From NCBI RefSeq assembly GCF_003614975.1, contig NZ_QZWI01000001.1, positions 930,001-994,000 of the forward strand: 64,000 nucleotides of DNA, in the 5' to 3' direction. The notes beneath the pieces are model-generated. The model did no database searches. It worked only from the letters and a program-made list of their open reading frames with translations, and was not told the DNA's origin. Each line of letters opens with the position of its first letter. The first letter of the stretch is position 1. The stretch comes from Rahnella bruchi (GTDB taxonomy: Bacteria > Pseudomonadota > Gammaproteobacteria > Enterobacterales > Enterobacteriaceae). Of this stretch, positions 37,668-47,198 are shown one piece after another. The translations under genes and the position numbers were made by a program.

Positions 37668-37702
37668 ATGTCTGAAATCACGCCAAACCCGAGGTATTCA
37701 TT

Positions 37703-38017
37703 ATGTATTTCGTTTGTATTGCTGCCTGCCCGACCGGTGTTGCCCATACTTATATGGCCGCAGAATCGCTTGAAGTACTGGGAAAAAAACGCGGACACGA
37801 AATTAAAGTCGAAACTCAGGGGAGTCTGGGGGCAGAAAATGTCATTACCGAAGACGATCTGGCGCGTGCCGACGGCGTTATTCTTGCCGCCGATGTCGCC
37901 ATCAATAATAAAGAACGTTTCGACGGCATGATCACGCTCGAATGCAGCGTCAGTGATCCGATCAAACACGGCGACGCAGTTTTCGAAGCGATCGAACAGG
38001 AGGTCGCAAATGGCTAA
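37703..38017 (+). CDS. PTS fructose-type enzyme IIB
   Basis: A 104-residue phosphocarrier domain with the active cysteine at residue 9 in IAACPTGVAHTYMAAE, the signature of fructose-type IIB. Closest by eye to the IIB part of MngA (2-O-alpha-mannosyl-D-glycerate) and Frw/Frv proteins. It passes phosphate to the sugar in IIC. The IIC gene overlaps its end by 8 bases. The matching IIA protein is not encoded in the window. Confidence 0.9.
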   Translation: MYFVCIAACPTGVAHTYMAAESLEVLGKKRGHEIKVETQGSLGAENVITEDDLARADGVILAADVAINNKERFDGMITLECSVSDPIKHGDAVFEAIEQEVANG

Positions 38018-39137
38018 ATTCAGGGCAGAAGGCAGTGGCGGACACGTCGGTACGGATGTGAAAAATGCCATCATGACCGGCGTTTCTTACATGCTGCCGT
38101 TCGTGATCGCCGGTGCGGTGATCATGGGCATCGCGCGTATCGGCGCATCGATGTATGGCATCGATAATATCTGGGACAACAGCCACGCGCAGGCCGCCAG
38201 TCAGATTGTGAAACTGTTGCATCAGTTTGACGGTTTCGGCGGGCTGGCGCTTTCGCTGATGCTGCCGATTGTCGCCGGATACATCAGTTTCGCGCTGGCG
38301 AATAAACCGGGCATCGCCCCCGGCATGATTGGCGGGCTGCTGGCCAGCAATCTCGGCACCGGTTTTATCGGCGCGCTGGTGGCCGGTTTTGTCGCGGGGT
38401 ATATCGTCCGCTGGATGGTGCGTTTCATTAAACTGCCGCGTGCGCTGGCCTCCGCCGGCCCCATTTTTATTCTGCCGGTCGGCGGCACGTTGCTGACCTG
38501 CATCATCATGGCGTTTGTGGTCGGCACGCCGCTGGCAGCGCTGAATCGCGGTATGGAAGCCTGGCTGATGACGATGTCCGGCACCAATAAAATCCTGCTG
38601 GCGGCGGTGATCGGCGGCATGGTCGGGTTTGATCTCGGCGGTCCGGTTAACAAAGCGGCGGTCACCACAGCGATGGCACTGCTGGCTTCCGGCATTTATG
38701 ACCCGAATACTGCGGCGCAGGTGGCAATCATCATTCCGCCCATTGGCTTAGGCGTCGCGACATTACTGTGGAAAAAGCGTTTCCCCGAATCCCTGCGCGA
38801 AGCGGGTAAAGCTTCGACGCTGATGGGGCTTATCGGCGTGTCGGAAGGGGCGATTCCTTTCGCGCTGTCAAATCCTAAAATTATTGTAATTAACGTGGTG
38901 GGTTCCGCGCTCGGTGCGGCAATGGCGGTCGGGCTGGGCGCGGTGAACCATGCGCCAATTTCCGGTTTCTACGGCTGGCTGGCGGTAGATGGCTGGCCGG
39001 TCTACGTGCTGTCGATTGCCGCTGGCTCGGCGGTGGTCGCTTTCGGATCCTTGCTGGTATTCCGCCACGGTGATACCGAAACCGTGAGTAAACCCGCTGC
39101 CTCTGCTGCACCCAAATTTAAGGTGAACCGCCAATGA
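38010..39137 (+). CDS. PTS fructose-type enzyme IIC (permease)
   Basis: A 375-residue membrane protein with about nine to ten hydrophobic segments. TGVSYMLPFVIAGAVIMGIA, LANKPGIAPGMIGGLLA, GFDLGGPVNKAA and GVSEGAIPFAL are hallmarks of fructose/mannosylglycerate IIC domains; GAIPF is in the sugar site. I start at ATG 38010 with CAGGAGG upstream. Its end overlaps the mannosidase start by 4 bases (ATGA), so all three genes are co-translated. The next gene suggests that the substrate is an alpha-mannoside. Confidence 0.92.
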   Translation: MAKFRAEGSGGHVGTDVKNAIMTGVSYMLPFVIAGAVIMGIARIGASMYGIDNIWDNSHAQAASQIVKLLHQFDGFGGLALSLMLPIVAGYISFALANKPGIAPGMIGGLLASNLGTGFIGALVAGFVAGYIVRWMVRFIKLPRALASAGPIFILPVGGTLLTCIIMAFVVGTPLAALNRGMEAWLMTMSGTNKILLAAVIGGMVGFDLGGPVNKAAVTTAMALLASGIYDPNTAAQVAIIIPPIGLGVATLLWKKRFPESLREAGKASTLMGLIGVSEGAIPFALSNPKIIVINVVGSALGAAMAVGLGAVNHAPISGFYGWLAVDGWPVYVLSIAAGSAVVAFGSLLVFRHGDTETVSKPAASAAPKFKVNRQ

Positions 39138-41728
39138 AAACCGTCCATCTGATTCAGCACACCCACTGGGATCGCGAATGGTATTTCACTGAAAATGATT
39201 CCAAAGCCGTCCTTTATTATTTTATGGATGATCTGATTAACCGGCTGGAAGCCGATCCGCAGCTACCGCCTTTCGTGCTCGATGCACAGACGGTGATCCT
39301 CGACGATTATCTGGAGGTCGCGCCGGAAAATCTTGCGCGCCTTACCGCGCTTATTCGCGACGGGCAGATCCTCATCGGCCCGTGGTATACACAAACCGAT
39401 TTTCTGGTGGTGGGCGCGGAATCCATCGCCCGTAATTTGCTGCTGGGGATGGAAGGCGCACGCAAATACGGCACGCCAATGCCGGTCGGTTATGTGCCGG
39501 ATTCCTTCGGCCAGAGCGCACAGCTGCCGATGTTTCTGAATCAGTTCGGCATCCGTCACGCAGTGCTCTGGCGTGGCTGGAGTGAGCATGACGTCGCCAG
39601 AACCGAGTTTATCTGGCACAGCAACGACGGCAGTCAGGTCACTACGGCGGTGCTGCCCTGGGGTTACGGCTGTGCCAAATGGTTACCTGCCGACGCGCAA
39701 GAGGCGCTGCCGGTGGTGCTGAAAGTCAGCCACAAACAGGCGCAGTTTGCCGCCACCGACCAGATTCTGTTACCTAACGGCAATGACCAGTCGCCGTTTG
39801 AATATCAGGTGCCGGAAATGTTGCAGACGCTGAATCAGCAGCAGGATGATTTTCGCTATGTGAACAGCAGTTTCAGTGACTTTTTTGCGGCGCTGGAAAT
39901 ACAGCGCGAAAAGCTGCCGGATTATCACGGCGAGCTGCTCAGCCCGAAATATATGCGTATCCATCGTGGCATTTTCTCGACCCGCATCGACATCAAAAAA
40001 CTGAATGCGAAACTGGAGAAAACAGTCAGCCAGTATCTTGAACCGCTGCTGACGGTCAATGCCGCCCTCGGCCTGCCGTATCCGCAAACCACGGTGGACA
40101 CTATCTGGCGCGAAGCGATGAAATCTCACGCCCATGACAGCATCGGCGGCTGCAATTCGGATCGCGTGAATGCGATGGTGAAAAACCGTCTGCTTTCCGG
40201 CCTGGAAATGGCGGAACAGCTGCTGGATCTTAACTTCCAGAAACTCAGCGAAGGGGTCACCGCGACGCAGGACGGCACAAAAATCGTGCTGTTTAACAGT
40301 CTGCCACGTCAGCGCAGCGGCACAGTGACACTGACGGTAATGACGCCGGAACGTGATTTCCGCCTGTGCGACAACGAAGGCAATGACTGTCACTGGCAGC
40401 TGTTAAGCGAGCAGCCGCAGGATATGTCGACGGTGGTACAGGAGCTGTCGAACAGCACCGAAACTACCTGGTTCCGTAAATGTGAGTTGCAGGTGGAAGT
40501 GAAAAATGTCCCGGCTTGCGGCTATACCACGTTGTGGTTTAAGCCCGGTGAAATCTCCCGCCATCTTGCGCATACGGTAAATACTCATCAGCTGGAGAAT
40601 CATTTTCTGCATCTGCGTGCCGATGCGCACGGCGTGCTGACGCTGACCGACAAACGCAGCGGCCAGCATTATCATCATCTGCTGCAACTGTTGGACGGCG
40701 GGGATGCGGGCGATAACTACAATTATTCGCCGCCGGAGGAAGACTGGAAAATTACCGGTGATGACCATTTTCTGGAATGCCATACCGATGGCGGCAGCCT
40801 GTTTAACCGGATGGTGTTGCGCTACCGGCTGCCGGTTCCGCAGGATCTGAATTCACGCCAGCAGAGGCTGACGGACGCCGTGCTTGATGTCGCGATAACC
40901 CTGACGCTGGCGCACAATTCGCCGGAGCTGAACGTGGATATCACCGTGAATAATCAGATCCGCGATCATCGTTTGCAGGTGTTGCTGCCGACCGGCGCGG
41001 CCAGTCGGGTGCATTTCGCCGACCAGCCGTTCGGGCTGATCAAGCGCGATAATCAGCCTGCCGCGATGAAAATCTGGGAGGACGAAAACTGGAGTGAAGC
41101 CCCCGCTGCGCTGTATCCGATGCAAAGTCTGGTGATGATGCACGACGAACAACGCGGACTGTGCGCCGTGACCGAAGGACTACGCGAGTATGAAATTCCC
41201 GAAGGGCAAAACGACGTACTGGCGATCACTTTACTGCGCAGCGTCGGCTGGCTGGGACGCGCCAACATGCCTTACCGGCCGGGACGCGCGTCGGGCATGG
41301 TTCTGCCTTCGCCTGAATCGCAAATCCCCGGCATTCATCATTGTTCACTGGCGGTAATGCCGCTGACTGGCGCGCCTGATGCCGCTTTCTGGCGGCGCGT
41401 GGAAGAATGGAAAACACCGATGCTGGCGTATCTGGCCACCGGCTGGTCGCGCTTCCGGCTTAATCCGCACGGGCGAGAATTTCCGGCTGATTATAGTTTG
41501 CTGAGCTGGGATACGCCGCTGCATTTCAGCACGCTGAAAAAGTCGCAACGCGGTGAACACTGGGTGATACGCGGGTGGAATCCGGCGGCACAACCGGTGA
41601 AAACCGGGGAAGTGAAATCATCGAAAAAGATTACGCCTTCGACGCTGGCGGAAGGGGAACTTAACGGGAAAAGTAACCGTGATTTCACGGAAGCCGGTGA
41701 ACCGATGACGTTCTTAATCGGGATATAA
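39134..41728 (+). CDS. glycoside hydrolase family 38 alpha-mannosidase (MngB-like)
   Basis: An 864-residue cytoplasmic alpha-mannosidase. The N-terminal zinc site HTHWDREWYF is diagnostic for GH38, YVPDSFGQSAQLP holds the nucleophile aspartate, and HAHDSIGGCNSD a further zinc histidine. E. coli MngB cleaves 6-phospho-mannosylglycerate made by the PTS transporter MngA; the same coupling, with the transporter split in IIB and IIC, is seen here. It releases mannose-6-phosphate and the aglycone in that model. The actual substrate may be another alpha-mannoside. Confidence 0.93.
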   Translation: MKTVHLIQHTHWDREWYFTENDSKAVLYYFMDDLINRLEADPQLPPFVLDAQTVILDDYLEVAPENLARLTALIRDGQILIGPWYTQTDFLVVGAESIARNLLLGMEGARKYGTPMPVGYVPDSFGQSAQLPMFLNQFGIRHAVLWRGWSEHDVARTEFIWHSNDGSQVTTAVLPWGYGCAKWLPADAQEALPVVLKVSHKQAQFAATDQILLPNGNDQSPFEYQVPEMLQTLNQQQDDFRYVNSSFSDFFAALEIQREKLPDYHGELLSPKYMRIHRGIFSTRIDIKKLNAKLEKTVSQYLEPLLTVNAALGLPYPQTTVDTIWREAMKSHAHDSIGGCNSDRVNAMVKNRLLSGLEMAEQLLDLNFQKLSEGVTATQDGTKIVLFNSLPRQRSGTVTLTVMTPERDFRLCDNEGNDCHWQLLSEQPQDMSTVVQELSNSTETTWFRKCELQVEVKNVPACGYTTLWFKPGEISRHLAHTVNTHQLENHFLHLRADAHGVLTLTDKRSGQHYHHLLQLLDGGDAGDNYNYSPPEEDWKITGDDHFLECHTDGGSLFNRMVLRYRLPVPQDLNSRQQRLTDAVLDVAITLTLAHNSPELNVDITVNNQIRDHRLQVLLPTGAASRVHFADQPFGLIKRDNQPAAMKIWEDENWSEAPAALYPMQSLVMMHDEQRGLCAVTEGLREYEIPEGQNDVLAITLLRSVGWLGRANMPYRPGRASGMVLPSPESQIPGIHHCSLAVMPLTGAPDAAFWRRVEEWKTPMLAYLATGWSRFRLNPHGREFPADYSLLSWDTPLHFSTLKKSQRGEHWVIRGWNPAAQPVKTGEVKSSKKITPSTLAEGELNGKSNRDFTEAGEPMTFLIGI

Positions 41729-41737
41729 GTGAGATAA

Positions 41738-41764
41738 AAAACGGGGAGCGATCCCCGTTTTTCA
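41738..41764. terminator. bidirectional terminator between mannosidase and ygfF
   Basis: AAAACGGGGA (41738-41747) pairs with TCCCCGTTTT (41752-41761), loop GCGA, with A and T runs on either side. It serves two convergent genes. Confidence 0.86.
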
Positions 41765-41777
41765 TAATTTATTCTGA

Positions 41778-42521
41778 TTACCTGCCGCCCGCCAGCTCGA
41801 TAAAGCTGCCGGTCGCATAGGAGGCGGAATCCGACAGCAGCCAGGAAATCGCCTCTGCCACTTCTTCCGGCTGACCGCCGCGTTGCATCGGCAGATTAGC
41901 TTTCACGCGATCGACACGCCCCGGCTCACCACCGCTGGCATGCATTTCGGTGTAGATAAGACCCGGACGCACGCAGTTAACGCGAATACCGTACGCCGCC
42001 ACTTCCAGCGCCAGACCAGTGGTTAAGGTATCCACCGCGCCTTTCGATGCGGCGTAATCCACATATTCACCCGGTGCACCCAGACGGGCAGCCGCCGAAG
42101 ACACATTCACAATCGCCCCGCCCTTTCCGCCATGCCGGTGCGACATGATTTTCACCGCCTCGCGGCAGCACAGGAAGTAACCGGTCACGTTGGTGGACAG
42201 CACTTTGTTGATGCGTTCGGCAGAGAGATTTTCGATGGTTGTCTGCTGGAACAAAATCCCTGCGTTATTCACCAGCGCGGTAATCGGCCCGAGTTCAGCG
42301 CTCAACTGTTTGAACATCGCGACAACCTGCGCTTCATCGGCGATATCGGCTTTCAGCGCTATCGCTTTACCACCAGCCTGATGGATTTCATCGATAACAG
42401 ATTGCGCTGCGATGTCGTTATTAAGGTAATTCACGCCGACGGCGTAACCCTGCTGCGCAAGAAGAATAGCTGTTGCACGGCCAATGCCACGGCTGGCGCC
42501 AGTGACGAGAGCAATTTTCAT
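41778..42521 (-). CDS. ygfF: SDR-family oxidoreductase YgfF
   Basis: A 247-residue short-chain dehydrogenase. The cofactor motif is TGASRGIGRA, then NNAG, then the catalytic Ser, Tyr and Lys in VNVSSAAARLG and YVDYAASKGA. The C-terminal stretch YTEMHASGGEPGRVDRVK is shared with E. coli YgfF. Substrate unknown. I start at ATG 42521 with GGAG upstream; the open frame reaches 42659 but runs through repeat DNA. It marks the return to the E. coli-like gene order before gcvP. Confidence 0.9.
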   Translation of the reverse strand: MKIALVTGASRGIGRATAILLAQQGYAVGVNYLNNDIAAQSVIDEIHQAGGKAIALKADIADEAQVVAMFKQLSAELGPITALVNNAGILFQQTTIENLSAERINKVLSTNVTGYFLCCREAVKIMSHRHGGKGGAIVNVSSAAARLGAPGEYVDYAASKGAVDTLTTGLALEVAAYGIRVNCVRPGLIYTEMHASGGEPGRVDRVKANLPMQRGGQPEEVAEAISWLLSDSASYATGSFIELAGGR

Positions 42522-42584
42522 GAGTGACTCCATTGGGAAAATGAAGAAAGTGTAGGAGAAACTGAAAGAAAGGGGAGTTTGGCT

Positions 42585-42656
42585 TAGCTCCTCGCCCTGC
42601 GCAGGGGAGTGAACAATCCAGTTTTTTAGCTCCTCCCCCTGCGAAGGGGGAGGGAG
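42585..42656. repeat. two tandem copies of a palindromic GC-rich repeat
   Basis: Copy 1 (about 42585-42610) and copy 2 (about 42628-42656) share the core AGCTCCTC-CCCTGCG-AGGGG. They lie between ygfF and the end of gcvP. A related palindrome is at 28734-28760. Each copy can fold into a hairpin. They look like small dispersed intergenic repeats of this genome, comparable in nature to REP or ERIC elements but with another sequence. Confidence 0.6.
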
Positions 42657-42668
42657 CATACCGCAGTT

Positions 42669-45542
42669 TTACTCGTAATCTGACATCGGTACGCAGGAAC
42701 AGAACAGGTTTCTGTCTCCGTACACATCATCCAGACGTTTCACGGTCGGCCAGTATTTATTGTCATAACCGGCCGGGAATACCGCCACTTCGCGGGTGTA
42801 CGGATGGTTCCAGTCGCTGACTAGCTCGTTCTGCACGTGCGGTGCATTCACCAGCGGGTTGTCTTCCAGCGGCCATTCGCCTTTCGCCACGCGGTCGATT
42901 TCACTGCGGATAGCCAGCAGCGCATCGATAAAGCGATCCAGTTCCACTTTGCTTTCTGATTCGGTTGGCTCAACCATCAGCGTACCTGCCACCGGGAATG
43001 ACATGGTCGGGGCGTGGAATCCGTAGTCGATCAGACGTTTGGCGATATCCATTTCACTGATACCTGTGGTCTCTTTCAGCGGGCGAATATCCAGAATGCA
43101 TTCGTGCGCCACACGACCATCGCGACCTGTATAAAGCACCGGATAGGCGTCTTTCAGGCGGGTGGCGATGTAGTTCGCATTCAGAATTGCGACCTGGCTG
43201 GCTTGTTTCAGACCTTCCGCGCCCATCATGCGGATGTACATCCAGCTGATTGGCAGGATGGAAGCACTGCCGAACGGTGCCGCAGAAACCGCGCCGTTTT
43301 GCGTCAGTACGCCATCAATTTGCACCACGCTGTGACCCGGAACGAACGGAGCCAGATGGGATTTCACGCCGATAGGCCCCATGCCAGGACCGCCGCCGCC
43401 GTGCGGGATACAGAAGGTTTTATGCAGATTGAGGTGCGAAACGTCCGCGCCGATATAACCCGGCGTCGTGATGCCAACCTGGGCGTTCATGTTCGCACCG
43501 TCGAGGTAAACCTGACCACCGTACTGATGCACAATCTGGCAAACTTCGCGGATGGTTTCTTCGTAAACGCCGTGCGTTGACGGATAAGTCACCATGATAC
43601 AAGACAGTTCGTCGCCTGCTTTCGCGGCTTTCTCACGCAGGTCACTCAGGTCGATGTTGCCTTGTTTGTCGCACGCGACCACCACCACAGTCATACTCGC
43701 CATCTGCGCGGATGCCGGGTTAGTGCCGTGCGCTGAACTTGGGATCAGACAGATGTGGCGGCTGCTTTCGTTACGGCTTTCGTGGTAGCGACGGATAGCC
43801 AGCAGACCGGCATATTCGCCCTGCGCGCCGGAGTTTGGCTGCATACAAACCGCGTCGTAACCCGTGAGCTGAACCAGCCATTGTGACAACTGGCCAATCA
43901 TTTGCTGATAACCGCCAGCCTGTTCTGTCGGGCAGAACGGATGCAGTTCAGCGAATTCCGGCCAGGTGATCGGGATCATTTCTGCCGCAGCATTCAGTTT
44001 CATGGTGCAGGAACCCAGCGGGATCATCGCCTGATTCAGCGCCAGATCCTTTTTCTCCAGACGGTGCATATAACGCATCATCTCGGTTTCGCTGTGGTAC
44101 TGGTTGAATACCGGATGGGTGAGGATCGGATCCACACGCAGCATCGCCGCAGGAATGGAGTTGCTGTCGGTCGATGCCGCTTTGTCCAGTTTGTCGATAT
44201 CCAGACCGTTGTCATCGCCCAGCAGGGCAGCGAACAGCACCTGAACGTCTTCGCGGGAAGTGGCTTCATCGAGGGTAATACCCACCGCGCCATGAATATC
44301 CGTACGCAGGTTCAGACCAAAGCTCAGCGCGCGTTCCAGCACGGCGGCTTTATCTTTGACTTCAACGGTCAGCGTGTCGAACCAGGTGTTGTGGCGCAGC
44401 GTCAGGCCGCCCTGTTTCAGGCCAGCAGCCAGAATGTCGGTCAGACGGTGAATGCGTGACGCAATGCGCTTCAGGCCTTCAGGGCCGTGGAATACTGCAT
44501 ACAGGCTGGCAATGTTGGCCAGTAAAACCTGCGAGGTACAAATGTTGGAGTTGGCTTTCTCGCGGCGGATATGTTGCTCGCGGGTCTGCATCGCCATACG
44601 CAGTGCAGTTTTGCCCGCGGCATCACGGGAAACCCCGATGATACGGCCCGGCATGGAACGTTTGAATTCGTCTACGCAGGCGAAGAAGGCCGCGTGCGGA
44701 CCGCCATAACCCATCGGCACACCAAAGCGTTGCGCGGAACCGAAGACCACGTCTGCGCCCTGTTTGCCCGGTGCGGCCAGCAGTACGAGTGCCATAATGT
44801 CAGCGGCAACGCTGGTGATAATTTTGCGGGATTTCAGCTCAGCCAGCAGCGCCGTGTAATCGTGCACTTCGCCGGTAGTGCCAACCTGCTGTAACAGCAC
44901 GCCGAACACGCCTTCCAGCTCGAGCACCTTTTCGGCTTTATCGACGATGATGTCGAAACCGAATGTTTCCGCACGGGTACGAACTACGTCCAGCGTTTGC
45001 GGATGCACGTCGTCAGCCACGAAGAAACGGTTAGCGTCTTTCAGTTTGCTGGCGCGTTTTGCCAGTGCCATCGCTTCCGCGGCGGCAGTCGCTTCGTCGA
45101 GCAAAGAAGCAGAAGCCAGATCCAGACCGGTAAGATCTAACGTCAGTTGCTGGAAGTTCAGCAGCGCTTCAAGACGGCCCTGCGACACTTCCGGCTGGTA
45201 CGGGGTATACGCGGTGTACCAGCCCGGATTTTCCAGCATGTTGCGCAGGATAACCGGCGGCGTCAGCACCGCGCTGTAGCCCATACCGATATAGGATTTG
45301 TAGCGCTGGTTCTGGCTGGCTATGGCTTTCAGCTCAGCCAGAGCCTGATGTTCCGTCACGGCATCGCCGACGGCTGGTGGCCCCGGCAATTGGATATCGA
45401 CCGGAACGATCTGCTGGATCAGCGCATTTAAGGAATCCGCACCGACCGTTTCCAGCATCTGTTGCTGCTGCTGAGAAGACGGACCGATATGGCGGCCAAT
45501 AAAGGCTTCGCTGTGTTCAAGTTGGCTGAGAGTCTGAGTCAT
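42669..45542 (-). CDS. gcvP: glycine dehydrogenase (decarboxylating), P-protein
   Basis: GcvP is the pyridoxal-phosphate enzyme of the glycine cleavage system; it decarboxylates glycine and passes the methylamine to lipoyl-GcvH. The 957-residue length equals the E. coli enzyme. The PLP lysine is in [18 protein letters not shown]. Both the N- and C-terminal aminotransferase-like halves are complete ([23 protein letters not shown] as one start mark). It is third in the gcvTHP operon, after a 109-base gap that holds a hairpin. Confidence 0.97.
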   Translation of the reverse strand: MTQTLSQLEHSEAFIGRHIGPSSQQQQQMLETVGADSLNALIQQIVPVDIQLPGPPAVGDAVTEHQALAELKAIASQNQRYKSYIGMGYSAVLTPPVILRNMLENPGWYTAYTPYQPEVSQGRLEALLNFQQLTLDLTGLDLASASLLDEATAAAEAMALAKRASKLKDANRFFVADDVHPQTLDVVRTRAETFGFDIIVDKAEKVLELEGVFGVLLQQVGTTGEVHDYTALLAELKSRKIITSVAADIMALVLLAAPGKQGADVVFGSAQRFGVPMGYGGPHAAFFACVDEFKRSMPGRIIGVSRDAAGKTALRMAMQTREQHIRREKANSNICTSQVLLANIASLYAVFHGPEGLKRIASRIHRLTDILAAGLKQGGLTLRHNTWFDTLTVEVKDKAAVLERALSFGLNLRTDIHGAVGITLDEATSREDVQVLFAALLGDDNGLDIDKLDKAASTDSNSIPAAMLRVDPILTHPVFNQYHSETEMMRYMHRLEKKDLALNQAMIPLGSCTMKLNAAAEMIPITWPEFAELHPFCPTEQAGGYQQMIGQLSQWLVQLTGYDAVCMQPNSGAQGEYAGLLAIRRYHESRNESSRHICLIPSSAHGTNPASAQMASMTVVVVACDKQGNIDLSDLREKAAKAGDELSCIMVTYPSTHGVYEETIREVCQIVHQYGGQVYLDGANMNAQVGITTPGYIGADVSHLNLHKTFCIPHGGGGPGMGPIGVKSHLAPFVPGHSVVQIDGVLTQNGAVSAAPFGSASILPISWMYIRMMGAEGLKQASQVAILNANYIATRLKDAYPVLYTGRDGRVAHECILDIRPLKETTGISEMDIAKRLIDYGFHAPTMSFPVAGTLMVEPTESESKVELDRFIDALLAIRSEIDRVAKGEWPLEDNPLVNAPHVQNELVSDWNHPYTREVAVFPAGYDNKYWPTVKRLDDVYGDRNLFCSCVPMSDYE

Positions 45543-45610
45543 TTGCTACGCATTCCTGAAATCTGCTGGAGGTGTCTTGGGATACTGACAAAAGCTACGG
45601 GTCTGGATCT

Positions 45611-45633
45611 GCCCCGTAAGCGGGTTACGGGGC
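45611..45633 (-). other. intercistronic hairpin between gcvH and gcvP
   Basis: GCCCCGTAA (45611-45619) and TTACGGGGC (45625-45633) form a perfect 9-bp stem with a 5-base loop. No T run follows on the minus strand, so it is not a standard terminator. It could protect the upstream gcvTH message or adjust the ratio of GcvH to GcvP. Confidence 0.6.
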
Positions 45634-45651
45634 GGGTAAAACAGTATTTAA

Positions 45652-46038
45652 TCAGTCTTCAATTGATGCTGAATAGGCCTCTGCATCAAGCAGCTTAGCC
45701 AGTTCGCTTTCGTCTGATGCTTTAATCTGGAATAGGAAACCGGTGCCGTATGGCTCGCTATTTACCAGCTCCGGAGAACCTTCCAGTTCGCCGTTAACAG
45801 CCACAATTTCGCCGCTGATAGGAGAATAAATATCTGAAGCCGCTTTAACGGATTCCGCCACGGCGCAGTCTTCACCGGCAGCCACTTCACGGCCAACTTC
45901 TGGCAGATCAACGAAAACCATGTCGCCCAGTAATTCCTGCGCGTGTTCGGTGATACCTACGGTGTAAACGCCGTTGCCTTCTGAACGAACCCACTCATGG
46001 GAAGAGGCGTATTTCAAATCTGCTGGAACATTGCTCAT
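45652..46038 (-). CDS. gcvH: glycine cleavage system H protein
   Basis: The 128-residue lipoyl carrier moves the aminomethyl group between GcvP, GcvT and dihydrolipoamide dehydrogenase. The lipoylated lysine is Lys65 in [13 protein letters not shown], as in E. coli. GGAGA precedes the ATG. It is the second gene of the operon, 62 bases after gcvT. Confidence 0.97.
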   Translation of the reverse strand: MSNVPADLKYASSHEWVRSEGNGVYTVGITEHAQELLGDMVFVDLPEVGREVAAGEDCAVAESVKAASDIYSPISGEIVAVNGELEGSPELVNSEPYGTGFLFQIKASDESELAKLLDAEAYSASIED

Positions 46039-46100
46039 TATATTTTCTCCAAAAAAGTGCTTAATTCAGCGTTAACTGGATAATTTTTATTACGAATTTT

Positions 46101-47198
46101 TTACTGCACCAGCGGTTTGCCGTTACGGACAAAACCTGGTTTGGTGACTTTTACCGGCATTTCGCGGTTACGGATTTGCACAATGGCGTGTTCGCCAATG
46201 CCCGCCGGAACGCGTGCCAGAGCAATACTGTAGCCCAGCGTCGGAGAGAATGAGCCGCTGGTGATCACGCCTTCCAGCGTGTTGCCCGCGCTGTCGGTGA
46301 ATCGCACCGGCAGTTCGTTACGCAATACGCCTTTCTCGGTCATCACCAGGCCGACCAGCTGTTCGGTGCCCTGCTCGCGCTGTCTTTCCAGTGCGTCACG
46401 GCCAATAAAGTTGCGGTCTTCAGGTGTCCACGCGATGGTCCAGCCCATATTGGCTGCCAGCGGTGAAACGCCTTCGTCCATTTCCTGACCGTAGAGATTC
46501 ATGCCCGCTTCCAGACGCAGTGTGTCGCGCGCGCCCAGGCCGGCAGGTTTCACACCTGCTGCCAGCAGTTTCTGCCAGAAATCAGCCACCTGCTCTTGCG
46601 GCAGTGCGATTTCATAACCTGCTTCCCCGGTGTAACCGGTAGTGGCGATAAAGAGATCACCTGCCTGCACGCCGAAGAACGGCTTCATTCCAGCGACCGC
46701 TTGTTTTTGTTCTGCGGTAAACAGCGTTTCGGCTTTCTCTTTCGCCTGCGGCCCCTGAACAGCCACCAGCGCCAGATCATCACGCACGGTCAGTTCAATG
46801 TCATACGGTTCAGCATGCTGCGAAATCCATGCCAGATCTTTCTCGCGGGTGGCGGAGTTCACCACCAGACGGAAGTAATTTTCATTGAGGAAATAGACAA
46901 TCAGATCGTCAATCACGCCACCGGAGGCATTGAGCATGCCGGTGTACAGCGCTTTGCCGGGAACGGTAAGTTTGGCGACGTCATTCGCCAGAAGGTAACG
47001 GAGGAATTCACGGGTACGTGCACCGTGGAGATCGACAATGGTCATGTGCGAGACGTCAAACATACCGGCATCCTGACGCACGATGTGGTGTTCATCCAGC
47101 TGAGAGCCGTAATGCAAAGGCATCATCCAGCCGTGGAAATCGACCATACGCGCGCCGCACGCAACATGTTGTTCATAAAGCTGAGTCTGCTTAACCAT
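46101..47198 (-). CDS. gcvT: aminomethyltransferase, glycine cleavage T-protein
   Basis: GcvT releases ammonia and transfers the methylene group to tetrahydrofolate. The 365-residue protein follows E. coli GcvT closely: [32 protein letters not shown] with the catalytic aspartate, [14 protein letters not shown] and [16 protein letters not shown] start at ATG 47198, because AGGAA lies between it and an upstream in-frame ATG at 47210. First gene of gcvTHP. Confidence 0.96.
   Translation of the reverse strand: MVKQTQLYEQHVACGARMVDFHGWMMPLHYGSQLDEHHIVRQDAGMFDVSHMTIVDLHGARTREFLRYLLANDVAKLTVPGKALYTGMLNASGGVIDDLIVYFLNENYFRLVVNSATREKDLAWISQHAEPYDIELTVRDDLALVAVQGPQAKEKAETLFTAEQKQAVAGMKPFFGVQAGDLFIATTGYTGEAGYEIALPQEQVADFWQKLLAAGVKPAGLGARDTLRLEAGMNLYGQEMDEGVSPLAANMGWTIAWTPEDRNFIGRDALERQREQGTEQLVGLVMTEKGVLRNELPVRFTDSAGNTLEGVITSGSFSPTLGYSIALARVPAGIGEHAIVQIRNREMPVKVTKPGFVRNGKPLVQ

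Larger units (their letters stand above)
36860..37702. promoter_or_regulatory. 843-bp divergent control region between the ABC sugar operon and the PTS/mannosidase operon
   Basis: Unusually long for this compact segment. It contains two CRP-like boxes (36965-36980, 37162-37177), four copies of TGACCGTT between them, and a terminator hairpin (37634-37667) close to the PTS start. A 240-codon open frame runs from 37051 to 37773, with an internal ATG at 37231 that has GGAG at a good distance; the product is rich in Cys and Leu and I recognise no family. It overlaps the IIB gene out of frame, so I do not call it a gene. No IIA domain is found in any frame. Confidence 0.6.

Noticed and set aside
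37231-37773. Hidden PTS IIA gene in front of IIB
   Set aside because: None of the frames shows the IIA histidine motif; the open frame is Cys-rich, contains a terminator hairpin and overlaps IIB in another frame.
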